Positions 24,910-34,023 of a stretch of 64,000 nucleotides of DNA are shown here, one piece after another. A program made the translations under genes and the position numbers. Position 1 is the stretch's first letter, and each line of letters starts with the position of its first letter. Origin of the DNA: JAEVLT01 sp964484065 (GTDB taxonomy: Bacteria; Bacillota; Bacilli; Bacillales; Cytobacillaceae); contig CAZAEW010000002.1 in NCBI GenBank assembly GCA_964484065.1, positions 248,001 to 312,000 on the forward strand, in the 5' to 3' direction. Under the pieces are notes generated by a model that ran no database searches, was not told the origin of the DNA, and saw nothing but the letters and a program-made list of their open reading frames with translations.

Positions 24910-25740
24910 TTGCAGGATATTCGCCAAATATTATCTGATATAAAAGGGCAGGTGGAACGAAAGGTTCTGCATCCATATTTGCTCAAATTCATACAAACAC
25001 CATTTATTGATGAAGACAAGCTCCTTCTTTTTATTTCTTTAATGGAACAGCTCAAATTACCAGGCAGGAAGATGAATGACTATGCACTGGCAGCGATGCT
25101 GATTCAGATTGCCCTTGACACCCACGAGCATGTTACAACGGATCCAATTGAGACTGATAACAAATACGGAATGACAAATCGTCAATTAACAGTCCTTGCA
25201 GGGGATTATTACAGCGGTTTGTACTATAAACTGCTTGCCGATATTGATGATATTGCAATGATTAAAGTATTAGCAAGTGGAATTAAAGAAGTAAATGAAC
25301 ACAAAATAAAGTACTATCAGAAGGAATTCGAGGGAATTGATACACTAATAGCCAGTGTTAAAATAATTGAAAGTTCATTGTTTGCAAAACTTGCTGACTA
25401 TTTTCAATTAAATGCCTGGATGGAGTTCATACCCGAATTCCTCTTAGTTAAAAGACTGAACAGTGAAAAAAAACAATTAATTCATGCCGGCACCACGCAA
25501 TTTTTCGAAACCCTAAAAAATACAATATTCCCTAAACATGTTGGCAATTATCAGAATCTATCGATGGAACAACAACAATATTTACTGGTGATTTGTGACC
25601 GCTATATTGAATTCTCAATCAAGATGATTGAAACCGGAATGAAGAAACTGCCCCAAATCAATGATTATGCTGAGGAAAGAATCAACACGATACTAAGCCA
25701 GCATCAGCCAACAGCAAAAACATTTGTGGAAGAAGGTTAA
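24910..25740 (+). CDS. hepS: Heptaprenyl diphosphate synthase component 1
   Basis: HepS is the small non-catalytic subunit that, with HepT, sets chain length at C35 for menaquinone-7. The DEDKLLLFISLMEQ and LDTHEHVTTD segments are typical, as is GDYYSGLYYKLLADIDDI. The start is TTG 24910, giving the conserved MQDI N-terminus; GTG 24901 abuts its ribosome binding site. The 276-aa length is somewhat longer than the B. subtilis protein. It heads the hepS-menG-hepT cluster. Confidence 0.93.
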   Translation: MQDIRQILSDIKGQVERKVLHPYLLKFIQTPFIDEDKLLLFISLMEQLKLPGRKMNDYALAAMLIQIALDTHEHVTTDPIETDNKYGMTNRQLTVLAGDYYSGLYYKLLADIDDIAMIKVLASGIKEVNEHKIKYYQKEFEGIDTLIASVKIIESSLFAKLADYFQLNAWMEFIPEFLLVKRLNSEKKQLIHAGTTQFFETLKNTIFPKHVGNYQNLSMEQQQYLLVICDRYIEFSIKMIETGMKKLPQINDYAEERINTILSQHQPTAKTFVEEG

Positions 25741-25745
25741 GATGA

Positions 25746-26447
25746 ATGCATGAGTCGAAAGAAGAACGTGTCCACCATGTATTTGAAAAAATATATAAGA
25801 ACTACGACAAGATGAATTCTGTTATCAGTTTTCAGCAGCACGTAAAATGGCGCAATGATACCATGAAAAGAATGGCTGTCCAGCCTGGGGAAAAAGCGCT
25901 TGATGTATGCTGCGGAACGGCAGATTGGACGATTGCATTAGCTGAAGCGGTTGGACCAAACGGGGAAGTAACCGGATTGGATTTTAGTCAAAATATGCTT
26001 AAAATCGGCCAGGAAAAGGTAAATAAATTAAATTTGAAGCAAGTGACGTTGATTCACGGCAATGCGATGGAACTTCCTTTTCCAGATGCTAGTTTTGATT
26101 ACGTGACAATTGGTTTTGGGCTGAGGAATGTACCGGATTATATGCAGGTTCTAAAAGAGATCTACAGGGTATTAAAGCCGGGCGGAATTGCTGTTTGTCT
26201 TGAAACTTCGCAGCCGACGATGTTTGGCTTTAAGCAGCTATATTACTTTTATTTTCGTTTTATTATGCCGTTATTTGGAAAACTTTTTGCTAAAAGCTAC
26301 AAGGAATATTCATGGCTGCAAGAGTCTGCACGCAATTTTCCCGGTGCAAAAGAATTGGCAAAAATGTTTGAAAAAGCAGGCTTTAAAAATGTATTTTACA
26401 AACTCTATAATGCCGGTGTAGCAGCTGTTCATATCGGCCATAAATAA
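25746..26447 (+). CDS. menG: Demethylmenaquinone methyltransferase
   Basis: MenG (UbiE family) carries out the final C-methylation in menaquinone synthesis. The SAM-binding motif LDVCCGTADWTIAL is near residue 49, GFGLRNVPDY near 123, and the C-terminal AAVHIGHK matches the family. At 233 aa it is the same length as B. subtilis MenG. It starts 5 nt after hepS and lies between the two heptaprenyl synthase genes, which is the conserved order. Confidence 0.96.
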   Translation: MHESKEERVHHVFEKIYKNYDKMNSVISFQQHVKWRNDTMKRMAVQPGEKALDVCCGTADWTIALAEAVGPNGEVTGLDFSQNMLKIGQEKVNKLNLKQVTLIHGNAMELPFPDASFDYVTIGFGLRNVPDYMQVLKEIYRVLKPGGIAVCLETSQPTMFGFKQLYYFYFRFIMPLFGKLFAKSYKEYSWLQESARNFPGAKELAKMFEKAGFKNVFYKLYNAGVAAVHIGHK

Positions 26448-26494
26448 AAAGATAAATGAGTGTAGACAGGATGAAAAAGTCGGGTGAATACAAA

Positions 26495-27457
26495 ATGAAA
26501 TTAAAAATGATGTATTCATTTTTGAATTCAGATATTGATATTATTGAGAAAATGCTTGAAGACACGATACAGGCTGATTCTCTTCTTTTGAGACAAGCTT
26601 CGTTGCATACATTGCAAGCCGGCGGAAAAAGAATTCGTCCTGTTTTTGTTTTGCTTGCGGGGAAATTTGGAACCTATGATATCCAGCTCCTAAAACATGT
26701 AGCGGTGGCTCTTGAATTGATTCACATGGCTTCATTGGTTCATGATGATGTCATTGATGACGCTGAGCTTAGACGAGGGAAACCAACGATTAAAACAAAA
26801 TGGGGCAATAAAGTTGCGATGTATACCGGTGACTATATTCTTGCTTTGTCATTGGAAATTATTACAAGCATCAAACAGCCGGAGGTTCACAAAATCCTTG
26901 CAAATACAATTGTCGAGGTATGTATCGGGGAAATTGAGCAAATCAAAGACAAATACTGCTTTAACCAAAATTTTAGAAATTATTTGCGTAGAATCAAAAG
27001 AAAAACGGCTCTTTTGATTGCAACAAGCTGCCAATTAGGGGCAATTGCCGCAGGTGCAAGTGAATCGGTCCATAAACAATTATTCCGCTTTGGTTACTAT
27101 GTAGGAATGTCTTATCAAATTATTGATGACATTTTGGACTTCACTTCCGATGAAAAAACACTTGGCAAGCCTGCCGGCGGCGATTTGCTGCAAGGAAATA
27201 TTACAGCACCTGTACTATTTGCAATGGAAAATGAGGATATCCGCAAAGAAATTGAAAAGGTTAACGAAAATATGACTCCATTGCAAATTAGTAAAATTAT
27301 TTCGATTATAAAACAATCTGGCGCAATTGAAAGATCCATGGAACTTAGCAATCTGTATTTGGATAAGGCGCTGCAAATTGTAGAGGGATTACCGCAAAAT
27401 TCGGTAAAAAAGACATTGCGGGATATTGCAAAATTTATCGGCAAACGAAAATTTTAA
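26495..27457 (+). CDS. hepT: Heptaprenyl diphosphate synthase component 2
   Basis: HepT is the catalytic trans-prenyltransferase subunit. The first aspartate-rich motif is DDVIDDAELRRGKPT and the second is DDILDFTSDEKTLGKPAGGDL; GGKRIRP binds the IPP diphosphate. ATG 26495, after GGGTGA, gives 320 aa, the usual length, and the start MKLKMMYSFLN; the open frame extends back to 26456. It acts together with HepS. Confidence 0.96.
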   Translation: MKLKMMYSFLNSDIDIIEKMLEDTIQADSLLLRQASLHTLQAGGKRIRPVFVLLAGKFGTYDIQLLKHVAVALELIHMASLVHDDVIDDAELRRGKPTIKTKWGNKVAMYTGDYILALSLEIITSIKQPEVHKILANTIVEVCIGEIEQIKDKYCFNQNFRNYLRRIKRKTALLIATSCQLGAIAAGASESVHKQLFRFGYYVGMSYQIIDDILDFTSDEKTLGKPAGGDLLQGNITAPVLFAMENEDIRKEIEKVNENMTPLQISKIISIIKQSGAIERSMELSNLYLDKALQIVEGLPQNSVKKTLRDIAKFIGKRKF

Positions 27458-27566
27458 TAATCCGAAAATCCTGCGGTGTTGCGAAATCTTCAAAACAATG
27501 ATACTATTTTCGTGGATTGGTCATTATTGACAATCCTTATACATAAAGGTGCAGGAGTGATTTTTC

Positions 27567-28013
27567 ATGGAAAAAACATTTTTAATGGTAAAACCAGATG
27601 GTGTCCAAAGGAATTTAATCGGTGAAATCGTTTCCCGATTTGAAAAAAAAGGGTTCCAATTAGTAGCTGCAAAGTTAATGTCCATTCCGACAGAACTAGC
27701 CCAGGAACATTACGGGGAACATAAGGAACGTCCTTTTTTCGGTGAACTGGTTGATTTTATTACATCCGGACCGGTATTTGCCATGGTTTGGCAAGGAGAA
27801 AATGTCATTGCAACTGCAAGACAAATGATGGGGGCAACCAATCCTAAGGATGCGGCTCCAGGAACAATCCGCGGTGATTTTGGCGTAACAGTCGGGAAAA
27901 ATGTCATTCATGGTTCTGACTCTGCGGAGAGCGCAGCACGTGAAATTGGGCTCTTTTTCAATGAAGCTGGAACAATCGAATATAAAAAGTTAATTAACGA
28001 GTGGGTTTATTAA
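27567..28013 (+). CDS. ndk: Nucleoside diphosphate kinase
   Basis: Ndk equilibrates nucleoside di- and triphosphates. The catalytic histidine lies in KNVIHGSDSAESAAREIGLFF, and the N-terminus EKTFLMVKPDGVQRNLIGEI is canonical. Length is 148 aa. A GCAGGAGTG site precedes the ATG. It is followed by its own terminator and stands between hepT and cheR as in B. subtilis. Confidence 0.97.
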   Translation: MEKTFLMVKPDGVQRNLIGEIVSRFEKKGFQLVAAKLMSIPTELAQEHYGEHKERPFFGELVDFITSGPVFAMVWQGENVIATARQMMGATNPKDAAPGTIRGDFGVTVGKNVIHGSDSAESAAREIGLFFNEAGTIEYKKLINEWVY

Positions 28014-28025
28014 CAGGAAGAAAGG

Positions 28026-28056
28026 GCACTTGTATTTACCATACGAGTGCTTTTTT
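28026..28056 (+). terminator. Terminator after ndk
   Basis: A 10-bp stem (28026-28035 with 28041-28050) is followed by six T. Confidence 0.88.
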
Positions 28057-28113
28057 GCACACGCTTTCAGATTCAGATAAAAATAGAATCGTGAAGAGCA
28101 GGGGGATACGAAA

Positions 28114-28887
28114 ATGTCTCTGGATTATCAGCAGTTTATCCAAAAAATAAAAATGAAGACTGGTATTGATCTTTCCCTTTATAAAGAAGCTCAAATGAAG
28201 CGCCGTCTCACCTCCTTGTATGAAAAAAAGGGGTATTTATCTTTTCAAGAATTTTTTAACGAGATGAATCATAATCAACAGCTTCTAAATGAATTTCTTG
28301 ATCGGATGACGATCAATGTTTCAGAGTTTTATCGCAATTATAAACGATGGGAAGTATTGGAGAAAAAAATATTGCCGAAAATTCTTCACGAGAACAGCCG
28401 GCCAAAAATATGGAGTGCCGCTTGTTCAACAGGGGAAGAAGCATATACCATTGCGATGATTATGGCTGGACACACCCATCTTTCGGATTTCCAAGTCTTA
28501 GCAACCGACATTGACGAGAATGCTCTTCGTATTGCCAAAACAGGTGTATACCTTGAAAAATCGTTAAATGAAGTCCCTGAGAATATAAAGAGAAAGTATT
28601 TTAAAAACAACGGAAACACTTATTTTGTTTCTGATGAAATAAAAAAAACAGTTTCGTTTAAAAAACATAATCTTTTGGCCGATCCATTTGGCGGCCCCTT
28701 TGACTTAATTGTTTGCAGAAACGTACTGATCTACTTTACTGAAGAGGCAAAGCATTTGCTGTATAAAAAATTTAGTTCCTCATTGAGAAAGAATGGGATT
28801 CTTTTTGTTGGGAGTACAGAACAGATTTTTAATCCAAGCCTCTATCAGCTGGAAACGGAAGATACTTTTTTTTATCGGAAACTGTAA
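28114..28887 (+). CDS. cheR: Chemotaxis protein methyltransferase CheR
   Basis: CheR methylates glutamates of chemoreceptors using SAM. An N-terminal helical domain (about residues 1-70) with MTINVSEFYRN precedes the SAM domain, which has IWSAACSTGEEAYTIAMI near 105, LATDIDENALRIAK near 130 and DLIVCRNVLIYFTEE near 200. Length is 257 aa. It lies between ndk and aroF, as in B. subtilis, where it is the only chemotaxis gene in the area. Confidence 0.95.
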   Translation: MSLDYQQFIQKIKMKTGIDLSLYKEAQMKRRLTSLYEKKGYLSFQEFFNEMNHNQQLLNEFLDRMTINVSEFYRNYKRWEVLEKKILPKILHENSRPKIWSAACSTGEEAYTIAMIMAGHTHLSDFQVLATDIDENALRIAKTGVYLEKSLNEVPENIKRKYFKNNGNTYFVSDEIKKTVSFKKHNLLADPFGGPFDLIVCRNVLIYFTEEAKHLLYKKFSSSLRKNGILFVGSTEQIFNPSLYQLETEDTFFYRKL

Positions 28888-28893
28888 AAAAAC

Positions 28894-28918
28894 AAAGGGC
28901 CTATTCGGCTCTTTTTTA
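28894..28918 (+). terminator. Terminator after cheR
   Basis: An 8-bp stem (28894-28901 with 28907-28914, one G-U pair) is followed by a T run. Confidence 0.8.
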
Positions 28919-28959
28919 GCGAATGCTGCCATGTTTTGAATAACAGTATCCGTCAAAAG

Positions 28960-28987
28960 TTGACATAAAATTATAATTTTTTAAATT
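28960..28987 (+). promoter_or_regulatory. Possible sigma A promoter of the aro operon
   Basis: TTGACA (28960-28965) is followed after 16 nt by TAAATT (28982-28987), about 75 nt before aroF. The DNA around it is very AT rich. Confidence 0.4.
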
Positions 28988-29063
28988 ATTTTACTATGTT
29001 TCTTGATGTTCATATGTTATATTGATACAAAATATCCTTTAATGAGTTGAAGGGGGAAAGAGT

Positions 29064-30236
29064 ATGAGATATTTAACAGCGGGAGAATCTCATGGACCGC
29101 AGCTGACTACTATTTTAGAAGGTTTACCTGCTGGCATGCCGATCGAAGCTAGTGATATTAACATAGATTTGGCAAGAAGGCAAATGGGTTATGGCCGTGG
29201 AAGAAGAATGCAAATTGAAAAGGATACAGTTGAAATTTTATCTGGAGTTCGGCATGGCCAAACACTTGGCTCTCCCATTTGCTTAGTAGTTGAAAATAAT
29301 GATTGGAAACACTGGACAACGATTATGGGTGCCGATCCATTAACCGAGATTGAAGAAGATCAAATGAAGCGAAAAATAACCAGACCGCGTCCGGGACATG
29401 CAGATTTAAACGGAGCCATTAAATACGGCCATCGTGATATGAGAAATGTTTTGGAACGTTCATCAGCACGTGAAACAACTGTCAGGGTAGCGGCGGGAGC
29501 TGTCGCCAAAAAATTATTGTCCCTTGTTGGGATTCAGATTGTTTCCCATGTTGTGGAAATTGGCGGAGTAAAAGCATCTCCTGACCAGGCTTTGTCTTTT
29601 GAAGAACTAAAGGAACGGACAGAAAATTCACCTGTCCGCTGTGCAGACCCATCTGCTGAAGCAAAAATGATGAAGGCTATAGATGATGCGAAAGATAATG
29701 GGGATTCCATCGGCGGGATTGTTGAAGTAATTGCAACTGGAATGCCTGTCGGTGTTGGAAGCTATGTACATTACGATCGTAAACTGGATGCAAAGATTGC
29801 TGCTGCGGTGGTAAGTATTAATGCTTTTAAGGGTGTAGAATTTGGTATCGGATTTGAAGCAGCAAGCAGACCGGGCAGTGAAGTTCACGATGAAATTACT
29901 TGGGAGCAGGGAAAAGGTTACTCTCGCAAAACAAACCGTCTGGGTGGTTTTGAAGGGGGAATGACAACGGGTATGCCGATTGTTGTAAGAGGAGTAATGA
30001 AACCAATTCCGACCCTATATAAGCCCCTACAGAGTGTTGATATTGAATCGAAGGAACCATTTTCGGCCAGTATTGAAAGATCGGACAGCTGTGCCGTTCC
30101 AGCAGCTGCTGTAGTTGCTGAAGCAGTTGTCGCATGGGAATTAGCTGCTGCATTGGTAGAGCAGTTTAATAGTGACCACTTCCCAACCTTGCTTGAGGAA
30201 ATTAATCGGCATAGAGCGGCTGCGAGGGATTTTTAA
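29064..30236 (+). CDS. aroF: Chorismate synthase
   Basis: This enzyme (AroC in E. coli naming) makes chorismate from EPSP. The signatures are GESHGP near residue 7, RPGHADLNGAIKYGHRDMRNVLERSSARET near 110-140 and the C-terminal DSCAVPAAAVVAEAVVAWELA. Length is 390 aa, as in B. subtilis. An AAGGGGGAAAG site precedes the ATG. The stop overlaps the aroB start by one base. It heads the aromatic operon. Confidence 0.96.
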   Translation: MRYLTAGESHGPQLTTILEGLPAGMPIEASDINIDLARRQMGYGRGRRMQIEKDTVEILSGVRHGQTLGSPICLVVENNDWKHWTTIMGADPLTEIEEDQMKRKITRPRPGHADLNGAIKYGHRDMRNVLERSSARETTVRVAAGAVAKKLLSLVGIQIVSHVVEIGGVKASPDQALSFEELKERTENSPVRCADPSAEAKMMKAIDDAKDNGDSIGGIVEVIATGMPVGVGSYVHYDRKLDAKIAAAVVSINAFKGVEFGIGFEAASRPGSEVHDEITWEQGKGYSRKTNRLGGFEGGMTTGMPIVVRGVMKPIPTLYKPLQSVDIESKEPFSASIERSDSCAVPAAAVVAEAVVAWELAAALVEQFNSDHFPTLLEEINRHRAAARDF

Positions 30237-31321
30237 TGGAAACCATTCATATTAAAACTGAATCAAAAAGCTATGATGTCATGATTGGTGAGGGTGCTCT
30301 TTCCCAAATCAAATCATTCCTTTTTCATCATTTTGAAAAATTTACAAAATTGATGATTATAACGGATGAAAATGTGGCTGATTTGCATCTGCCTAAATTG
30401 TTAGACGAACTAAAGGATTTAAATCCAGTAATTTTCATAGCCCCTGGCGGAGAAAAAGCAAAGACGTTCGATGTATTTTACAATGCACTTTCCACAGCTC
30501 TTGAAAATCATTTGGACCGCAAGTCGGTGATTCTTTCCTTGGGCGGCGGCGCTGTTGGCGACCTGGGTGGTTTTGTGGCGGCTTCCTTTATGAGAGGCAT
30601 ACCATTTATTCAAGTTCCGACAACAATCTTGGCTCATGACAGTGCTGTAGGCGGTAAAGTAGCCATCAACCATCCGCTTGGAAAAAACATGATTGGGGCT
30701 TTTTATCAGCCTGAGGCCGTTTTTTATGATATCAGCCTGTTATCAACCCTTCCGCCTGCAGAGATTCGATCGGGGTTTGCGGAAGTGATTAAACATGCAT
30801 TGATTTATGATCAGGAATTCTATGTGTGGCTTTTATACAATGTGCATGATCTGCGTTCTTTTACAAATGAGCAGTTACTTTTCATCCTTTCAAAAGGGAT
30901 AAAAGTAAAAAGAGAATTTGTTTCAAAAGACGAAAAGGAAAAAGGGGTTCGTGCCTATTTGAATTTTGGCCATACTCTTGGTCATGCGATTGAATCTGAG
31001 ATGGGATACGGAAACTTTACCCATGGAGAAGCAGTCATGATTGGCATGGCATTTGCCCTTGAGCTAAGTCAAAAAATGCTTGGCTTGAATGTTAATCTTG
31101 ATGAATTTTCCCAATGGGTTACTAGTCTGGGGTATCAAATTCATTTGCCGCAGAAAGTAATCCAATCAAAATTGATTGAAAAAATGAAACAGGATAAAAA
31201 ATCAATTGGTGAATCCGTTCAATTTGTGCTATTGGAGGAAATTGGAAAACCAGTTCTGAAAAAAGTGAACGATGACAAATTAATGGAAAGCTTGAATGAT
31301 TATAAACAAAGGGGTGTTTAA
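30236..31321 (+). CDS. aroB: 3-dehydroquinate synthase
   Basis: AroB cyclises DAHP to 3-dehydroquinate using NAD and Zn. The motif LGGGAVGDLGGFVAASFMRG is near residue 101, the phosphate-contacting PTTILAHDSAVGGKVAINHPLGKN follows near 123, and the Zn ligands lie in the NFGHTLGHAIE (near 244) and THGEAVMIGM segments. Length is 361 aa. It overlaps aroF by one base and precedes aroH by 2 nt. Confidence 0.96.
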   Translation: METIHIKTESKSYDVMIGEGALSQIKSFLFHHFEKFTKLMIITDENVADLHLPKLLDELKDLNPVIFIAPGGEKAKTFDVFYNALSTALENHLDRKSVILSLGGGAVGDLGGFVAASFMRGIPFIQVPTTILAHDSAVGGKVAINHPLGKNMIGAFYQPEAVFYDISLLSTLPPAEIRSGFAEVIKHALIYDQEFYVWLLYNVHDLRSFTNEQLLFILSKGIKVKREFVSKDEKEKGVRAYLNFGHTLGHAIESEMGYGNFTHGEAVMIGMAFALELSQKMLGLNVNLDEFSQWVTSLGYQIHLPQKVIQSKLIEKMKQDKKSIGESVQFVLLEEIGKPVLKKVNDDKLMESLNDYKQRGV

Positions 31322-31323
31322 AA

Positions 31324-31686
31324 GTGATTCGAGGGGTGAGGGGAGCAACAACAGTCCAAAATAATACAGAGAAAGAGATTATCGTTGCTACGGAAGAACT
31401 TTTTGCTAAAATGAGCGAATTGAATCAAATAAAGTCAGAAGATGTTGCATCGGTTTTTATTTCGACAACAGAAGACATTGATGCTGTTTTTCCAGCTAAA
31501 GCATTGCGTAAGTTTGATGAATGGAAATATGTGCCGGTAATGTGCATGCGTGAGATCCCAGTGGTAAATTCATTAAAGAAGTGCATCAGGGTCATGCTGC
31601 ATTTAAATACTGATAAAGCACAGAGTGAAATTGTTCATGTTTATTTAAATGAAGCACACGTATTAAGGCCGGACTTAGGAAGATAA
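31324..31686 (+). CDS. aroH: Monofunctional chorismate mutase AroH
   Basis: AroH-type chorismate mutase rearranges chorismate to prephenate. The MIRGVRGATTVQNNTEKEI start, the arginine near position 7, the FISTTEDIDAVFPAKALRKF segment and the MREIPV segment are the B. subtilis-type active-site elements. Length is 120 aa. It is translated from a GTG preceded by AAAGGGGTG. In B. subtilis the trp genes follow; here hisC follows after 72 nt. Confidence 0.96.
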   Translation: MIRGVRGATTVQNNTEKEIIVATEELFAKMSELNQIKSEDVASVFISTTEDIDAVFPAKALRKFDEWKYVPVMCMREIPVVNSLKKCIRVMLHLNTDKAQSEIVHVYLNEAHVLRPDLGR

Positions 31687-31758
31687 AAGAGTAAGCGGAA
31701 ATCTATAACATACGCGAATAGAATTTCAGTACTAAACTCTTATGGATGGAGTGGATTC

Positions 31759-32850
31759 ATGATGAGATGGAAACAACAACTGCTGACATTAACACCATAT
31801 CAGCCTGGAAAATCAATCGAAGCAGTAAAAAAAGAATTTAATTTAGAGCATATCGTTAAGTTGGCGTCAAACGAAAATCCATTTGGCTGTTCAAAAAAAG
31901 TCCTTGCAGCTATTGAAAACTATCAAAAAAGTTATGCCATCTATCCTGATGGCTATGCCACCAATTTAAGGGAAGCCTTATCTAAGTTTCTCAATGTTGA
32001 GCAGGAAGAACTTATTTTGGGAAATGGATCAGATAATCTAATTCAAATCATAGCCAGAGCGCTGCTTGATCAAAACTCCAGCACAGTAATGGCCGTACCA
32101 ACCTTTTCCCAATATCGCCATAATGCGGTTATCGAAGGGGCAAACATTAAAGAAGTCCCTTTAAATAATGGAAATCATGATTTGAAAGGAATGCTCGCAG
32201 CTATCGATGACCGGACCAATATTGTTTGGGTGTGCAGCCCGAATAATCCGACCGGTACATACATTCCTGAGAAAGAACTTGTTGACTTCCTTGAGAAAGT
32301 TCCGGCAGAGACCCTTGTTGTTCTCGATGAAGCCTATCATGAATATGTCGATGCAGAAGACTATTATGATTCCATCAGTCTGACACGCCGCTTTGATAAT
32401 TTAATCGTACTCCGTACTTTTTCAAAAATATATGGTCTTGCTTCTTTAAGAATCGGTTATGGAATTGCTAATCCGGCAATCATTAAAGCTCTTGAACCTG
32501 CCAGAGAACCATTTAATGTGAATTCTTTCGGCCAATTAGCTGCTTGTACTGCGCTTAGTGACCAAGAATTTATCCATCAATGTAAAAAAACAAACCGAAA
32601 GGGTCTTGAACAATTTTATCAATTCTGTGAAACGAACCAATTAACTTATTTTCCTTCTCAGGGAAATTTTATTTTAATAGACTTTAAGGTGGATGGGGAT
32701 AAGGTATTTCAATATTTGCAGCGAAAAGGATATATTGTGCGCTCAGGAAAAGCACTTGGTTTCCCTACATCTGTCAGAATTACCGTTGGATCTTTTGAAG
32801 AAAATGAAGGCGTCTTAAAGGCAATCAGCCAATTTTTATCTGAGCAATAA
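31759..32850 (+). CDS. hisC: Histidinol-phosphate aminotransferase
   Basis: HisC is a fold-type I PLP enzyme that serves histidine synthesis and, in Bacillus, also transaminates for tyrosine and phenylalanine. LASNENPFG is near residue 36, the VCSPNNPTGT region near 155, the ELVVLDEAY-like VVLDEAYHEY near 190, and the PLP lysine in RTFSKIYGLASLRIGY near 220. Start may be ATG 31759 or 31762; both follow GGAGTGG. It lies in the aromatic operon rather than a his operon. Confidence 0.94.
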   Translation: MMRWKQQLLTLTPYQPGKSIEAVKKEFNLEHIVKLASNENPFGCSKKVLAAIENYQKSYAIYPDGYATNLREALSKFLNVEQEELILGNGSDNLIQIIARALLDQNSSTVMAVPTFSQYRHNAVIEGANIKEVPLNNGNHDLKGMLAAIDDRTNIVWVCSPNNPTGTYIPEKELVDFLEKVPAETLVVLDEAYHEYVDAEDYYDSISLTRRFDNLIVLRTFSKIYGLASLRIGYGIANPAIIKALEPAREPFNVNSFGQLAACTALSDQEFIHQCKKTNRKGLEQFYQFCETNQLTYFPSQGNFILIDFKVDGDKVFQYLQRKGYIVRSGKALGFPTSVRITVGSFEENEGVLKAISQFLSEQ

Positions 32851-32890
32851 TCAAAGGGCGCTTTATGTTTAAATGGGGGATTTTTAATTG

Positions 32891-33994
32891 ATGGGCCGTG
32901 TTTTTATTATCGGGTTAGGTTTAATTGGAGGCTCTTTGGCTTTGTGTATAAAGAAAGAGCATAAAGATGCTGTTATCATCGGTTATGATGTGAATCAAGA
33001 ACAAGCAAAGCTGGCAAAAGTTCTTGGTGTGGCTGATGAAATAGTGGAAACGATTGCCGAAGGAGCTGCTGATGCGGATTTAATTGTTATCTCAACGCCT
33101 GTAAATCAGGCGAAAATGATCTTGAATTTACTTGAAGAACTCCCCTTAAAACAGGGCGTGATCGTTACCGACACAGGGAGTACGAAAAGGACAGTAGTTC
33201 AATCGGCAGCTGGTCTAATAAAAAAAGGAATTAGCTTTATAGGCGGACATCCGATGGCGGGTTCGCATAAAAGCGGGGTAACGGCTGCCAAAGAAATTCT
33301 GTTTGAGAATGCCTTTTACTTATTAACTCCAAATTCATGTGTTTCAGAAGATAAAGTAGAGTTATTAAAAGCATGGCTAATTGGGACAAAAGCGAAATTT
33401 ATAACGATTACCCCGGATGAGCATGATTATTTTACAGGAATCGTCAGTCATTTTCCACATATAATCGCTGCTTCAATTGTTCGCCAAACCGAAAAACTGG
33501 CGGGTTCGCAAAGTCTGATCCCTCGTCTGGCTGCCGGCGGATTCAGGGATATTACGCGTATCGCCTCGAGCAGTCCGGAAATGTGGCGCGACATTCTTCT
33601 GCAAAATAAAGAAGTTTTGTTAGATTTACTCAAACGTTGGCAGGAAGAAATGAAGTTAGTTGGTTCTTTGTTAGAAGCGGAGGATGGTCCGGCAATCCTA
33701 AACTATTTTTATGACGCAAAACAATACCGCGATGCTTTGCCGGTTAAGGAAAAAGGAGCAATTCCGGCTTTTTATGATTTATTTGTCGATATACCGGATG
33801 TTCCGGGTATCATATCTGAAATAACCGGATACTTAGCTAAAGAAAGAATCAGCATTACCAATATTCGAATTCTAGAAACACGCGAAGAAATCTATGGGGT
33901 TCTTGTCATTAGCTTTCAAACAGAAGAGGATCGGCATAAAGCGGAACAATGCATTCAATTCTACACAGATTATGCAACATTTGTTGTATCTTAA
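32891..33994 (+). CDS. tyrA: Prephenate dehydrogenase with C-terminal ACT domain
   Basis: TyrA converts prephenate to 4-hydroxyphenylpyruvate with NAD. The nucleotide motif VFIIGLGLIGGSLAL is at the N-terminus, the GGHPMAGSHKSGV catalytic region near residue 120, and PDEHDYFTGIVSHFPHIIA near 180. Residues from about 295 form an ACT domain (FVDIPDVPGIISEITGYL), implying tyrosine feedback control. ATG 32891 is used; TTG 32888 is an alternative after GGGGGA. It sits 40 nt after hisC. Confidence 0.94.
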   Translation: MGRVFIIGLGLIGGSLALCIKKEHKDAVIIGYDVNQEQAKLAKVLGVADEIVETIAEGAADADLIVISTPVNQAKMILNLLEELPLKQGVIVTDTGSTKRTVVQSAAGLIKKGISFIGGHPMAGSHKSGVTAAKEILFENAFYLLTPNSCVSEDKVELLKAWLIGTKAKFITITPDEHDYFTGIVSHFPHIIAASIVRQTEKLAGSQSLIPRLAAGGFRDITRIASSSPEMWRDILLQNKEVLLDLLKRWQEEMKLVGSLLEAEDGPAILNYFYDAKQYRDALPVKEKGAIPAFYDLFVDIPDVPGIISEITGYLAKERISITNIRILETREEIYGVLVISFQTEEDRHKAEQCIQFYTDYATFVVS

Positions 33995-34023
33995 AATGAC
34001 ACAGCTGGAGAGAAGGGGATTAA

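Noticed and set aside
31687..31758. TRAP-binding GAG/UAG repeat leader before hisC.
   Set aside because: Only isolated GAG and TAG triplets, without regular spacing.
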